From NCBI GenBank assembly GCA_963837025.1, contig CAWILT010000001.1:434001-498000 (forward strand): a DNA stretch of 64,000 nucleotides, in the 5' to 3' direction. Shown piece by piece: positions 16,390-26,000 of this stretch. The position numbers and the translations under genes were made by a program. Position 1 is the first letter of the stretch. Each line of letters opens with the position of its first letter. The DNA is from JALZUV01 sp963837025 (GTDB taxonomy: Bacteria; Pseudomonadota; Alphaproteobacteria; Rickettsiales; JALZUV01). The notes below the pieces were generated by a model that saw nothing but the letters and a program-made list of their open reading frames with translations, was not told the origin of the DNA and made no database searches.

Positions 16390-17473
16390 TGCGCAGACAT
16401 TCCTTAAACGCTTTTACCAAAGCATCAATCTGCTCTAACTCATGTCGTGCTGAAAAACTAAAACGCAATCGTGCAGAGTTTTTCGGCACTGTTGGCGGCC
16501 TTATTCCAATCACTAAAAATCCATATTCAGCTAAAGCATCGGATAATAAAATCGCCTTGTCAGAATCATTCACAATATACGGAACGATTGGAGAGTGCGG
16601 AAGGGGTAAATTCATCTGCTCACAAAAATAACGCGCATTGACTATTGCCTTTGCAGCTCGATAAGGCTCCGCAATAATCAAAGATAATGCTCGGATTGAT
16701 GCAACTATAACCACGGGCGGCAACGCAGTACTATAGATTAATGCGCGACAATGATTAGTTACATAATCAATAACTGTGCGGTTTGCACAAATATAGCCCC
16801 CCAAAGTTCCAATAGCTTTCGATAATGTGCCCAAAACTATAATACGATCATGCTTAGGAATTTCTACAAATCCCAATCCATGTGCGTCGTCAATTATCAG
16901 CTGACAATTATAAGTTTTAGCTAGTTCTAAAATTTGCATAAGCGGAGCCACATCGCCATCCATACTGAAAACCGATTCGGTAATAATGAAACATTCCTTA
17001 GCATTAGCGCGATGTATTTTGAGTAATTTGTGCAACGATTCGATATCATTATGCGCAAATCGAATTGTTTTTGATTGGCTTGCTTTTGCGCCATCAATCA
17101 GTGACGCATGGCATAATTTATCGGCTAGTATGATATCATCTTTACTTGTCAGTGCGGGAATAACACTGTTATTCATCGCAAAGCCACTGCTAAACACTAA
17201 GGCTTTCGCGCAATTTCTGTGTTCAGCAATAAGCCGCTCTAACTCTTTATAATGGTGGTGGTTACCACTCACATAGCGGCTTGCCCCTGCCCCCGTATCG
17301 CAACCATGCGCAGCTTCAATCACACGCCTATCATTTAATAATCCCAAATAATCATTGTCGCAAAATGAGATGGCTTTCGCATTGGGAACCTTAAGCATGC
17401 GATATTGATTAAGGGTTTTAAGATTCTGCAGTTTAGCCTTAAGAGCCTGAGTATAATTATTTTCCGAACTCAT
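16382..17473 (-). CDS. bioF: 8-amino-7-oxononanoate synthase BioF
   Basis: BioF is a PLP-dependent enzyme that condenses pimeloyl-ACP/CoA with L-alanine. The 363-residue protein shows FCDNDYLGLL (about 37), GAGASRYVSGNHHHYKELE, the Asp of IIDDAHGLGFVE, and the PLP-binding Lys219 in GTLSKAIGTLGGY. The C-terminal part has VIGIRPPTVPKNSARLRFS, the alpha-oxoamine synthase signature. It begins 27 bases downstream of the outer-membrane barrel gene on the same strand with no terminator seen, so it may share that transcript. It overlaps bioC by eight bases. Confidence 0.93.
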   Translation of the reverse strand: MSSENNYTQALKAKLQNLKTLNQYRMLKVPNAKAISFCDNDYLGLLNDRRVIEAAHGCDTGAGASRYVSGNHHHYKELERLIAEHRNCAKALVFSSGFAMNNSVIPALTSKDDIILADKLCHASLIDGAKASQSKTIRFAHNDIESLHKLLKIHRANAKECFIITESVFSMDGDVAPLMQILELAKTYNCQLIIDDAHGLGFVEIPKHDRIIVLGTLSKAIGTLGGYICANRTVIDYVTNHCRALIYSTALPPVVIVASIRALSLIIAEPYRAAKAIVNARYFCEQMNLPLPHSPIVPYIVNDSDKAILLSDALAEYGFLVIGIRPPTVPKNSARLRFSFSARHELEQIDALVKAFKECLRNV

Positions 17474-17500
17474 AATAAATTACACACATGAATCGAAAAA

Positions 17501-18775
17501 TTAATAGGCCACGCCTAAGCGAACCAGAAAGACATTTGATGCATAATCACGGTTAACTTCGGTTGAGTTGCGATTGAGAAATTGATACTCGCCCCCAATA
17601 AAATAATCTTCATAAAAATTATAATCCGCAAACATACTAGCATCAGCAATATAATCATTACGCGGGGTGCCACCTGCAGCAGGATTTATTTTAAAGTCAT
17701 TAAGAGTGAACCCTGCTTTTGAACCTAAAAGCCATTCTTGCGTCATTTGATAATTTACCTGTGCTCCAATACGCGTTTGTAAATAGGCTGAACTACCAGC
17801 AATAATCGATTCGCGCACATCGCGCGATAACACGCCACGAATGCGCAGATCATCATTTGGATTTAAGCCAAGCTCACCACGTAGCGCAACACCATTTACG
17901 TCCGTTAATACGTCTTCATTATAATTTTGTTGAAGATAACCCGCTGCCATTTCTAAATAAATTGGATCGCGATCTTCTCCAATTTTAATACCTGCCAATC
18001 CTTCAATCCCGTCAGAATCGCGGCTAAATAATAATGTGCCATCTACGCGATTATCATAATTGCGTTGATTATAGGTTCCCTGCACAAATAAAACCGCGTC
18101 AGGGTGAACTTTATAACCGACACGTTGCGTTAAATGCATTTCATCGCGATCGCGATCATCATTATTAATTAACGTGCCGTCACGGCGGTTTGTATTATCA
18201 TAATCGTAAAAATCTATGCCCGTATGTAAATGTGCAATCCAACTAGGCATATCTAATTTCACACCGCCATAAGCTTCCATATAGCGGTATTCTGTTGGTG
18301 TGGCCGATTGAGTATTGGGATCATCAGTAAATGCACCGACCGGTATATGATCAAACTGGTGTCTTGCGCCTACATATACATTAGTATTAGGGGTAAAATC
18401 ATATCCTAAACGACCTTTTAAATCAGTATCAACATAGCTATTTTCAGATTCTTGCAAATATTCACCTGCTTCAGCAAGTGCTTGCACATCTAACTGATAA
18501 GGCTCTAGATCCGTTCGAACCCTTACACCGGGGCGAAACACAGCGATAATATCGCTCTCTTCATCATTTTCAGTGCGATAAATATTATCGCTATATGCAA
18601 AGCCAGTCGTACCTCCAACGGAGATTTTAACTGCCTTATCGGTTTCATAAATGATTTTTTCTTCAGCGCTATCTATTAACGGCTCAAGCGTTTGCTCGCT
18701 ATCGTCATTGGCAAAGGTTACATAGGGCGTTATTAAAAAAGTAAATATCATTAGGGCTGGTAAAATCTTCATCAA
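17501..18775 (-). CDS. Outer-membrane beta-barrel protein, probable polymer exporter of the alginate locus
   Basis: The 424-residue protein starts with a signal peptide (about residues 1-22, cut near FANDD). The rest is a run of alternating amphipathic strands with many Asp, Asn, Tyr and Arg residues, and it ends in a typical outer-membrane C-terminus (FLVRLGVAY). It resembles the generic barrel family PF10082 found in polysaccharide loci more than Pseudomonas AlgE (PF13372). Immediately upstream is algK, one base away, and the AlgK-barrel pair is the known secretin unit of alginate export. The exporter role is inferred from context and topology. Confidence 0.6.
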   Translation of the reverse strand: MMKILPALMIFTFLITPYVTFANDDSEQTLEPLIDSAEEKIIYETDKAVKISVGGTTGFAYSDNIYRTENDEESDIIAVFRPGVRVRTDLEPYQLDVQALAEAGEYLQESENSYVDTDLKGRLGYDFTPNTNVYVGARHQFDHIPVGAFTDDPNTQSATPTEYRYMEAYGGVKLDMPSWIAHLHTGIDFYDYDNTNRRDGTLINNDDRDRDEMHLTQRVGYKVHPDAVLFVQGTYNQRNYDNRVDGTLLFSRDSDGIEGLAGIKIGEDRDPIYLEMAAGYLQQNYNEDVLTDVNGVALRGELGLNPNDDLRIRGVLSRDVRESIIAGSSAYLQTRIGAQVNYQMTQEWLLGSKAGFTLNDFKINPAAGGTPRNDYIADASMFADYNFYEDYFIGGEYQFLNRNSTEVNRDYASNVFLVRLGVAY

Positions 18776-18776
18776 T

Positions 18777-20378
18777 TTACTCTTCTAAAGTTTCTAATAA
18801 AACGCTGGCACCACTATAACCATTATTGACCGCTTTTTGTAACCAGTATTTCGCTTTCTCCACATCTTTTTGCACACCAACGCCGCTAGCATAGCCTAAA
18901 CCTAATTGATATTGCCCGGCTACATAACCTGTTTCAGCCGATTTTAAATACCATTCATATGCTTTTTTAATATCAGTCGTCACCCCTAAGCCAGTACTGT
19001 ACAATTCGGCTAGCAGATACATCGCTTCGCCACTTCCTTGTGCGGCGGCTTTATTTAGCCACTCAAGCCCCATATCCATATTAGGTTCCACACCATTACC
19101 TTGAACGTAAGTTTCGCCAACTCTAACCATAGCATTAACATTGCCTTGTTTAGCTTGCGGGTTCCACACTTCAAATCCACCCAATGCTTCATTCTTAGCT
19201 AATGCATTAGCTTGGGCGCGACTTGCTTTTCTCAATCGTTGATACTCTTCTTTTTCTGCAATACGGCTGGCTCTATCTGCATCTTGATTTTCCTTTTTCT
19301 CAAGTTCAATCAAAGCCTGTTGGCTGCCTTTTTCAGCTGCAATATGATATAAACTACGAGCGCGTACTTTATCTTCTGGTACACGTAAGCCACTCCAATA
19401 GGCACGTGCCTGACGAATAATGGCATTAGGGTGTCCATTAATTGCAGCGATTTTAAACCAATTGAACGCTACATCGCCATAAGCCGCATTTAAAGACTCA
19501 CGGTTTTCATACCATCTCGCGATGCGATAGGCGTTATTTGGCTCTAGTGCCACCGCCCGCTCAAAATACTGAGATGCCATTGCGGCATCTTTTATAACGC
19601 CTTGTCCAGTAGCATGTGCAAAACCTAAATCTAAATTTGCAGAATGGTTGCCTGAATTTGCCGCTTTTTGCCATAAATTGATAATATCGCTGTAAGGCTG
19701 ATGGTTTGAGGCTTCCCAGTATTTAGCTAGATCCATCACCGCAGGCATAGAATTTTGTTCAATAGCCTGCTGCAACCAATATACCACTCGCTCAGAATTT
19801 GGCGCTACAATATCACCTTTTTGATAATGGTTAGCTAAACGCATCATTGTTTGCACCGAAGGATTTCGATCCTCAGCAAGCTGCTTTTCAGCCTCATAAA
19901 ATAATGACTGCGCATTAGCATCATTTTGTGTTAACTCAGCTAAAGATAGGGTTGCCGCACTGTAACGATCTTTGACTTTAAAAAAATACGCATAGGCTTT
20001 TACATAATCTGGCGCAACGGCTTCGCCTTCTTGATATAACCGCCCTAATAAAAGCGATGCTCGAGGGTAATCTAACTTTTCAGCATCATATAAATAGGCA
20101 ATCGCCTTGGTTTTTTCCGCTACTGTAGCGTCAATTTTTGCTAATGTTAATGCCGCTATTTGCACCATTGCATGGGCTTTTGTGCGGTTATCAATCGCAT
20201 TTATTTTGGCCTTTTCAAAAGCTGCGATAGCTTGATTATAATCGCCCCCATCTCGCTTTTGCAGACCTTCAACAATGTATTGGCTACCGGGTTTATCGAT
20301 AAATTCAAACTTCCATCCCGTAGTAAAAAGGGTGATCAGAGGCAATAATAAAAGAACTTTCGCTATACTCTTTATCAT
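18777..20378 (-). CDS. algK: AlgK-like Sel1/TPR-repeat periplasmic protein
   Basis: AlgK is the periplasmic scaffold that links the alginate machinery to the outer-membrane porin. This 533-residue protein has a signal-like N-terminus (about 1-20) followed by Sel1-type repeats through most of its length, for example AMYLLAELYSTGLGVTTDIK near the C-terminus and LGFAHATGQGVIKDAAMA in the middle. Pseudomonas AlgK is a lipoprotein of similar size; here no lipobox cysteine follows the hydrophobic segment, so the membrane anchor appears to be missing. It is divergent from alg8 and directly precedes the barrel gene. The name follows context and repeat type; Sel1 proteins are hard to assign individually. 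Confidence 0.6.
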   Translation of the reverse strand: MIKSIAKVLLLLPLITLFTTGWKFEFIDKPGSQYIVEGLQKRDGGDYNQAIAAFEKAKINAIDNRTKAHAMVQIAALTLAKIDATVAEKTKAIAYLYDAEKLDYPRASLLLGRLYQEGEAVAPDYVKAYAYFFKVKDRYSAATLSLAELTQNDANAQSLFYEAEKQLAEDRNPSVQTMMRLANHYQKGDIVAPNSERVVYWLQQAIEQNSMPAVMDLAKYWEASNHQPYSDIINLWQKAANSGNHSANLDLGFAHATGQGVIKDAAMASQYFERAVALEPNNAYRIARWYENRESLNAAYGDVAFNWFKIAAINGHPNAIIRQARAYWSGLRVPEDKVRARSLYHIAAEKGSQQALIELEKKENQDADRASRIAEKEEYQRLRKASRAQANALAKNEALGGFEVWNPQAKQGNVNAMVRVGETYVQGNGVEPNMDMGLEWLNKAAAQGSGEAMYLLAELYSTGLGVTTDIKKAYEWYLKSAETGYVAGQYQLGLGYASGVGVQKDVEKAKYWLQKAVNNGYSGASVLLETLEE

Positions 20379-20488
20379 AGTAGTTTAGATAGAATTTTTA
20401 TCGTTAAAATACAAGCAAAACATCGCACATTCTTTAACAATTATTAATACTTTACCTCTCCTCATAATTTCGCTATAGAGCTATCAAA
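20379..20488. promoter_or_regulatory. Divergent promoter region between algK and alg8
   Basis: This 110-base A+T-rich gap separates two divergent alginate operons and must hold both promoters. A weak rightward candidate is TTTACC, 17 bases, TATAGA (20474-20479), which would start transcription almost at the alg8 ATG, giving a nearly leaderless message; no clear Shine-Dalgarno precedes alg8. No sigma-E-type or operator sequence was recognised. Confidence 0.3.
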
Positions 20489-22003
20489 ATGGATATCATC
20501 ACAGGGCATATACTTTATCTTTTAGCGATGATGGCCTATGCTTTTGCAGTGCCAGATGTGATGTGGAATCCTGATGCTGAAAAATTCATTTTTATTATTG
20601 GCGCTCTTGCAATCTGGCGATATAGCTGGGCTTTACTCAATTGGATTCGTTTCCTCATTTTTAAACATCAAAAATTCCCCCAATGGCGCAAACAAGCAGA
20701 TGCGATTGGCGATGACGGGCTTCCCTCTCATAATTATTTTTTAGTCACAAGTTTTCGCATCGGCCCCGAAACTTCACGTCGTGTGTATGAAAGCGTTTTT
20801 CGTGAAGCTATCCATTGCGAAATTCCTACCACTATTGTGGTATCATTAGTTGAACGCGCCGATCAGGCTTTTGTGAAGCAAATTTTCATTAATCAAAAGC
20901 CGCCTAAAACGGTTAAGTTAATATTTGTTCGTATTGCCGGAACCGGCAAACGCGATGCGCTTGCTGTGGGCTTTCGTGCCATTTCGCGCCGTTGCCCACC
21001 AGATGATGCCGTTGTTTCTGTGATTGATGGTGACAGTATGCTGCCGCTTGGATTGGTGCGCGCATGCGCCCCATTTTTCAAAACAATGCCTGATTTAGGC
21101 GCGTTAACTACCGATGAAGTGTGCGAAGTAGAGGGCAAATGGCTCTTTCGCGATTGGTATAATATGCGGTTTGCACAGCGCAATGTATATATGGGTTCGC
21201 ACAGCCTTTCGCGGCGCGTGCTTACCTTAACAGGGCGTATGTCAATGTTTCGCGCCTCCATCGTGACTGACCCTGAATTTATTCGTCGTGTTGAAGTTGA
21301 TTTTATTGATCATTGGAGATTAGGGCGCTTCAAGTTTTTGACCGGTGATGATAAATCCTCGTGGTTTCATATTTTGCGCGAAGGGCACCCTATGATTTAC
21401 GTGCCTGATGTGGTAGTCCGCACGATTGAAACGCCTCCTACTGAATCATTTATCGGCAGTTCGCTTGTGCTTATGCGCCGTTGGTTTGGAAACATGTTGC
21501 GCACCAATGGTCGCGCCATTCGCTTAGGCCCCAAACCAATGGGACTTTTTCCATGGTATGCCATACTTGATCAGCGTATATCCATGTGGACATCGTTAGT
21601 AGGCCCGGTAGTTGCCATTTTAGCCTCAATCGTTTATGATCCTTTCGCAATACTCTATTATTTCTTATGGATTATGATTACGCGCTACATCATGGTGTTG
21701 ATGTTATTAGCATCGCGTCCTGCCGTTTCTGCATTTTGGCCTTTCCTATTATACTACAATCAGATAGTAGGTTCGTTTGTAAAAACGATTGTTTTATTCC
21801 GTCTAGATAAGCAAAAGTGGACACGACAAAACACGACTCTATCGCGCGAACATTCATCATTTGCCGATAGAATGATGGGATTTAGCTCTGCTTACATGCA
21901 GGTTTTATCTTTTGGAATATTTATTGTAGGTATGGCAACCTTTGCCGGCATGATAAATGTTCCTGATGCACCATTTTGGATTCATTGGCTAACGAGGTAT
22001 TAA
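20489..22003 (+). CDS. alg8: Alginate polymerase catalytic subunit Alg8 (GT2 glycosyltransferase)
   Basis: Alg8 is the inner-membrane glycosyltransferase that polymerises GDP-mannuronate. The 504-residue protein has N-terminal membrane segments, a cytoplasmic GT2 domain and a C-terminal membrane cluster (from about 365). Catalytic features are the DxD motif D180-G-D182, the acidic pair D287-D288 in GDDKSSW, and the RRW motif (330-332) in MRRWFGNMLR, corresponding to QxxRW. Length is close to Pseudomonas Alg8 (494). Alg44 follows five bases after the stop. The alginate rather than cellulose assignment rests on the full surrounding gene set. Confidence 0.9.
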   Translation: MDIITGHILYLLAMMAYAFAVPDVMWNPDAEKFIFIIGALAIWRYSWALLNWIRFLIFKHQKFPQWRKQADAIGDDGLPSHNYFLVTSFRIGPETSRRVYESVFREAIHCEIPTTIVVSLVERADQAFVKQIFINQKPPKTVKLIFVRIAGTGKRDALAVGFRAISRRCPPDDAVVSVIDGDSMLPLGLVRACAPFFKTMPDLGALTTDEVCEVEGKWLFRDWYNMRFAQRNVYMGSHSLSRRVLTLTGRMSMFRASIVTDPEFIRRVEVDFIDHWRLGRFKFLTGDDKSSWFHILREGHPMIYVPDVVVRTIETPPTESFIGSSLVLMRRWFGNMLRTNGRAIRLGPKPMGLFPWYAILDQRISMWTSLVGPVVAILASIVYDPFAILYYFLWIMITRYIMVLMLLASRPAVSAFWPFLLYYNQIVGSFVKTIVLFRLDKQKWTRQNTTLSREHSSFADRMMGFSSAYMQVLSFGIFIVGMATFAGMINVPDAPFWIHWLTRY

Positions 22004-22008
22004 TAAGA

Positions 22009-23097
22009 ATGAACGAAACTCCTAAAAACCCGTCAATGCCTGAAAATTCGGCACCCAGTATGGTGCATGAATCGGAAGCGCAACGCCAACATATTCGCAT
22101 AAACCTTCCCGCCAGCGTTTTGATTAATGGCCATCACTATCGTTTAGATAATTGGTCAGTAGGGGGTATTTCGATCAATCTTGAGGGTGACTTGGCTGCA
22201 CCTAATCTAGCTCAAGGCGCCAATTATGATGGTGTATTACATTTCAGTTTTGATGGATTTAACATTAATGTGCCTTGCAAATTGCATGTTAGCTCCGCAA
22301 CTTCAAAACGTGTAGGCTGTAAATTTGTCGAAGGCGATCGCAATCAGCGTTCTATCATGCAATATTTTGTTACCGCTTATACTAGTGGTGAGCTGGTGAA
22401 CGCTGGCGATTTGCTTGATGTGGTGGGTCGCAATAATTTAACGAAACCGCGCAATGTTCCTGACCCCTTTGCTGGCTTGAGCCAAACTGATATTGCCAAG
22501 CTTAAAACATCAAAATACATCAAACTTGGCATTGTAGGTTTAATATCAACATTGCTTGTAGCTTATATTTTGTCGAGCATTTATCAGCGCCTTTACATCG
22601 TAAGTGCATCCTCTGCACAAGTTAGCGCCGAAATGCTAACGGTTGATTCACCCGAAGGTGGGAAAATTTATTATGCCCCCATTTCAGCAGATCAAAAGGT
22701 CAGAAAAGGCCAGCCGCTTTTAAGCGTTTCAACCACCAACGGCTCTAATTTTACCGTTGATAGCCCATGTGATTGTATCCTTAAAAAACGTTTGCTTGAT
22801 AATAACCGTTTAACACGAAAAGGCGAACCTGCTTTAGAATTGGTTCTACCAGACGCGCTTCCATTTGTGGAAGCATATATCCCCCATAAAGAAGCCGTTA
22901 AACTCTCACTCAATCAAAGTGTGATGATGGCAATGCCGGGACATGACGATTATTTGCGAGGCACCATCACGGCCATTCAAGCGGGCAAAGGTATGGATGG
23001 AAATTCGCTTATTACGATTAAACCCAATGATCCCTTACCGGTCGAATATGTAGATGACCCTGTAGAAATTAGAATTGACACCTTGCGGGTATTATAA
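22009..23097 (+). CDS. alg44: Alginate co-polymerase Alg44 (PilZ c-di-GMP receptor with HlyD-like domain)
   Basis: Alg44 binds cyclic di-GMP and switches on the Alg8 polymerase. With the start at ATG 22009 it has 362 residues. The N-terminal cytoplasmic PilZ domain keeps both c-di-GMP motifs, R26-x-x-x-R30 (RQHIR) and N48-x-S50-x-x-G53 (NWSVGG). A single membrane helix lies at about 165-187, followed by a periplasmic HlyD/membrane-fusion domain containing a lipoyl-like half motif (VDSPCDCILKKRL). A frame extending to 21976 would overlap alg8 and was not used. The intact motifs predict post-translational control by c-di-GMP. The stop and the algG start share a base (TAATG). Confidence 0.9.
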   Translation: MNETPKNPSMPENSAPSMVHESEAQRQHIRINLPASVLINGHHYRLDNWSVGGISINLEGDLAAPNLAQGANYDGVLHFSFDGFNINVPCKLHVSSATSKRVGCKFVEGDRNQRSIMQYFVTAYTSGELVNAGDLLDVVGRNNLTKPRNVPDPFAGLSQTDIAKLKTSKYIKLGIVGLISTLLVAYILSSIYQRLYIVSASSAQVSAEMLTVDSPEGGKIYYAPISADQKVRKGQPLLSVSTTNGSNFTVDSPCDCILKKRLLDNNRLTRKGEPALELVLPDALPFVEAYIPHKEAVKLSLNQSVMMAMPGHDDYLRGTITAIQAGKGMDGNSLITIKPNDPLPVEYVDDPVEIRIDTLRVL

Positions 23098-26000
23098 TGT
23101 TTAAATTTACTATTTTAATTGCAATGATAACTACATTAGTTTGTGTAGCTTTCACAGCAAATGCTGCCAATGTAAAACAGCTTTGGCTGGAAGCAGAAGC
23201 TGCAAGTAATCAACCCACTGATGCGGTTAATAAATGGGAAAAAGTACTTGAACAATTACCCACCGGGCAAACTGCAGGCGAAGGCTTAACACATGAGGCA
23301 GCCCAAAATCAGCTTTTTCAGAGCTACATTAATGCGGCCAAGGCAACAAAAGACCTAAATTTTATTGTAAAGGCGCAAGAATTAACAACCCACTTTGATA
23401 TTCATAAAAAAGTATTTTCTGATATTATTATCGGTAAGGCGGCTATCGGTTTTGATAAGCGCTCTGCTTTGCGTGCGTTGAAATCTGCAAGAGCTAACGC
23501 CATGAAGTTAACTAATATTCGTGATAAAAGTGAATCGCTGCATGCAATTGCACTTGCCATGCTTACGAAAGATAAAAATGGTGAACTTCTTTTTGGTTGG
23601 GATGGCCCTGAGATGGCTGAGGATATTGCACCTAATATTGTGCTTAGCAGTCAACGCGCCGAACTCATGCAAATGCTCGCCCCTCACCAGCAAAAACCAC
23701 AAGATGAATGGGAAGCTAAATTGCAACAGCTCATCGCGGTTACGGGAAAAAAGAATGATTCGGCACGCAACAAAGCGTTGATGTCATTCCACAAGCAAGC
23801 GTTAAAAGCCGATAAATTCTCGCTAGCATTAAAGGCATTAACCGCTTCAACCGACACTAAAAAGCAGCAAGAAACTTTGTATAAATGGTTTAAAGATAGT
23901 TTTGAAAGCGAACAATATTCACGTGCAGCCTCCATAGCCTATTATATTGATGATGGCAAATACGCCGCCAATAGCTGGGGTAAATTAGCGCAACATTATT
24001 ATGAGTCTAGAGAAAAAGTCCGCGCCAATGATGCATTAGAAAAAAGCCTGCAAAGCGCTAAAATGACACGTCGTGATGATCGCCGTATTCAAGCATTGGT
24101 TGAAGTGGCAGAATATGCGGGTTCAGCAGATAATGTTAGCATCGCTGAAAAAGCATTGGTTGAGGCTGGTATTACAGAAAGTAAATTGGATTATTCCGGT
24201 AATGAAAAAAATTCAGGTGCTATTTCTGCTTACATTAAAGCATTAGCCGAAAATAACCAAACCGCTAAAGCATTAGCCAAGTTAAAAAGCACCCAGTTTT
24301 TTAGTGATGCGCACCTAACGATAGCCGCTGCTGCTGTTGGTAAGCAATTAGCACGCGACGGCAAACCTTCTGAGGGATTTGAATTGCTTTCAGCCTATAA
24401 ACTCAAAAACACCGATCGTATTGATAACGCCTATTATACCATCGCCAAAGAATTTGTTAGCCTTAAACAATTTGATCAAGCAAAAGAAGCCGCTGCCCGA
24501 ATCGCCGACAAAAAAGAGAAGCTCAAAATTGATGCTTATATAAACAGCAAGATTACGAGTAAAAACTCCTTGCAGAAAGAAGGTGCTGCGCTTTCAGCAC
24601 CTTTTTTTTCTTCACTTAGCCAGTCGGTAAAATCATTACCGGCGGCACAACAAGATAATGCTTTGGTTGAGCTATCTGAAATGTTTATTGATGCTCCTGC
24701 CGCTCCTTTCGCACAATGGCGCGAACAAGCAAAATCAGCCGAAGCGAAAGATTCTCTGCTAGCTAACCAAGCGATAAACTTAGGCATAAACCAAAAAATT
24801 GAGCTAGCTGCTCGATTGATGAAAACCGTTAAAGAGAGCAAAAGGCGCACCCTTGCCTATCGGCGCCTAGCCATTGAAATTGCAAAGCATACCGATAATT
24901 TTGGTTTAATTGGGGGCACCACTTCACCGATTATACAAAGCACCAAAGATGAAATTTTTGGGGCATCAGATGCCACTCAAAAAGCAGGGGCAGAAATTGA
25001 AGCGAGCTTGAAAAATGCTATATTGACTAAAAACCCAGGCATTCAATTGGATGCCCCTGTAGCCTCAAACTTAGGTTTAACCATACCTGAAATGGACTAC
25101 CCTGAACGGCTCGAATTTGATTATGAATACGTTAAAGCCCAATTGCCAACCAGCACGCCGTTTAAAATTGCGCCCACCTATTATGAAAACAGCTTTTTCA
25201 TTAATACAAAATTTAAAATTACCATTGCCTATTCTGATGTAAATCTAGCCAGCGATAATATTGCTCCTGAAATTTTATATCTATCTTCTGGTATTGCCAC
25301 CCTACCTTCACTTTATGACGCGTTACGTTCGCAAGGCTATAATGATTATATCATTCGCAAGGGCAAAGACTACATCATGAAGGCCGCCATATTAATAGGG
25401 CCCAATGCAGGATTGGTAATTGATGGCGATGAGGTTAAAAATCTTTATCAATCCAAACAACACAGTGCCATCATCGTTAATGCAGGCGATTTACACATAA
25501 CGGGCGTAAATATTTATGGTTGGGATTTTGCAAAAAATGCCCCCGCCCGTGCAACCGATGTGGATAGATATGATTTCAGACCTTTTATTGCTAGCTGGAG
25601 CCGTTCACACACTTATATCGCAGGCAATAAATTTGTAGCTATTGGTTACAGTAATCATAAATCCTATGGCATTTCACTTTCAGCAGGGCCTGAAAAATTA
25701 CAACAATCAACCATTACCGAACCCACCCGCCCTGATGGCATTATTGTCGATAACACCTTTGATAATCTTTACTACGGTTTCTATTCTTATGAAGCCGATA
25801 ATGTTTCACTCATCGGCAATGAATATGTCGATAATGTAATTTATGGGATTGATCCGCACGATCGCTCGCGTTGGCTAACTATGGCCTATAACACTGCTTA
25901 TGGCTCATTCAAAAAACACGGCATCATTGTTTCGCGTGAAGTTAATGATTCAAGCTATATAGGAAACTTGTCGTTTGATAATAAAGGATCAGGTTTTATG

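Noticed and set aside
20489..22003. Alg8 as a cellulose or other beta-glycan synthase
   Set aside because: The GT2 motifs alone would allow it, but the adjoining Alg44, AlgG, AlgL, AlgI and AlgJ genes with conserved catalytic residues favour an alginate-type polymerase.
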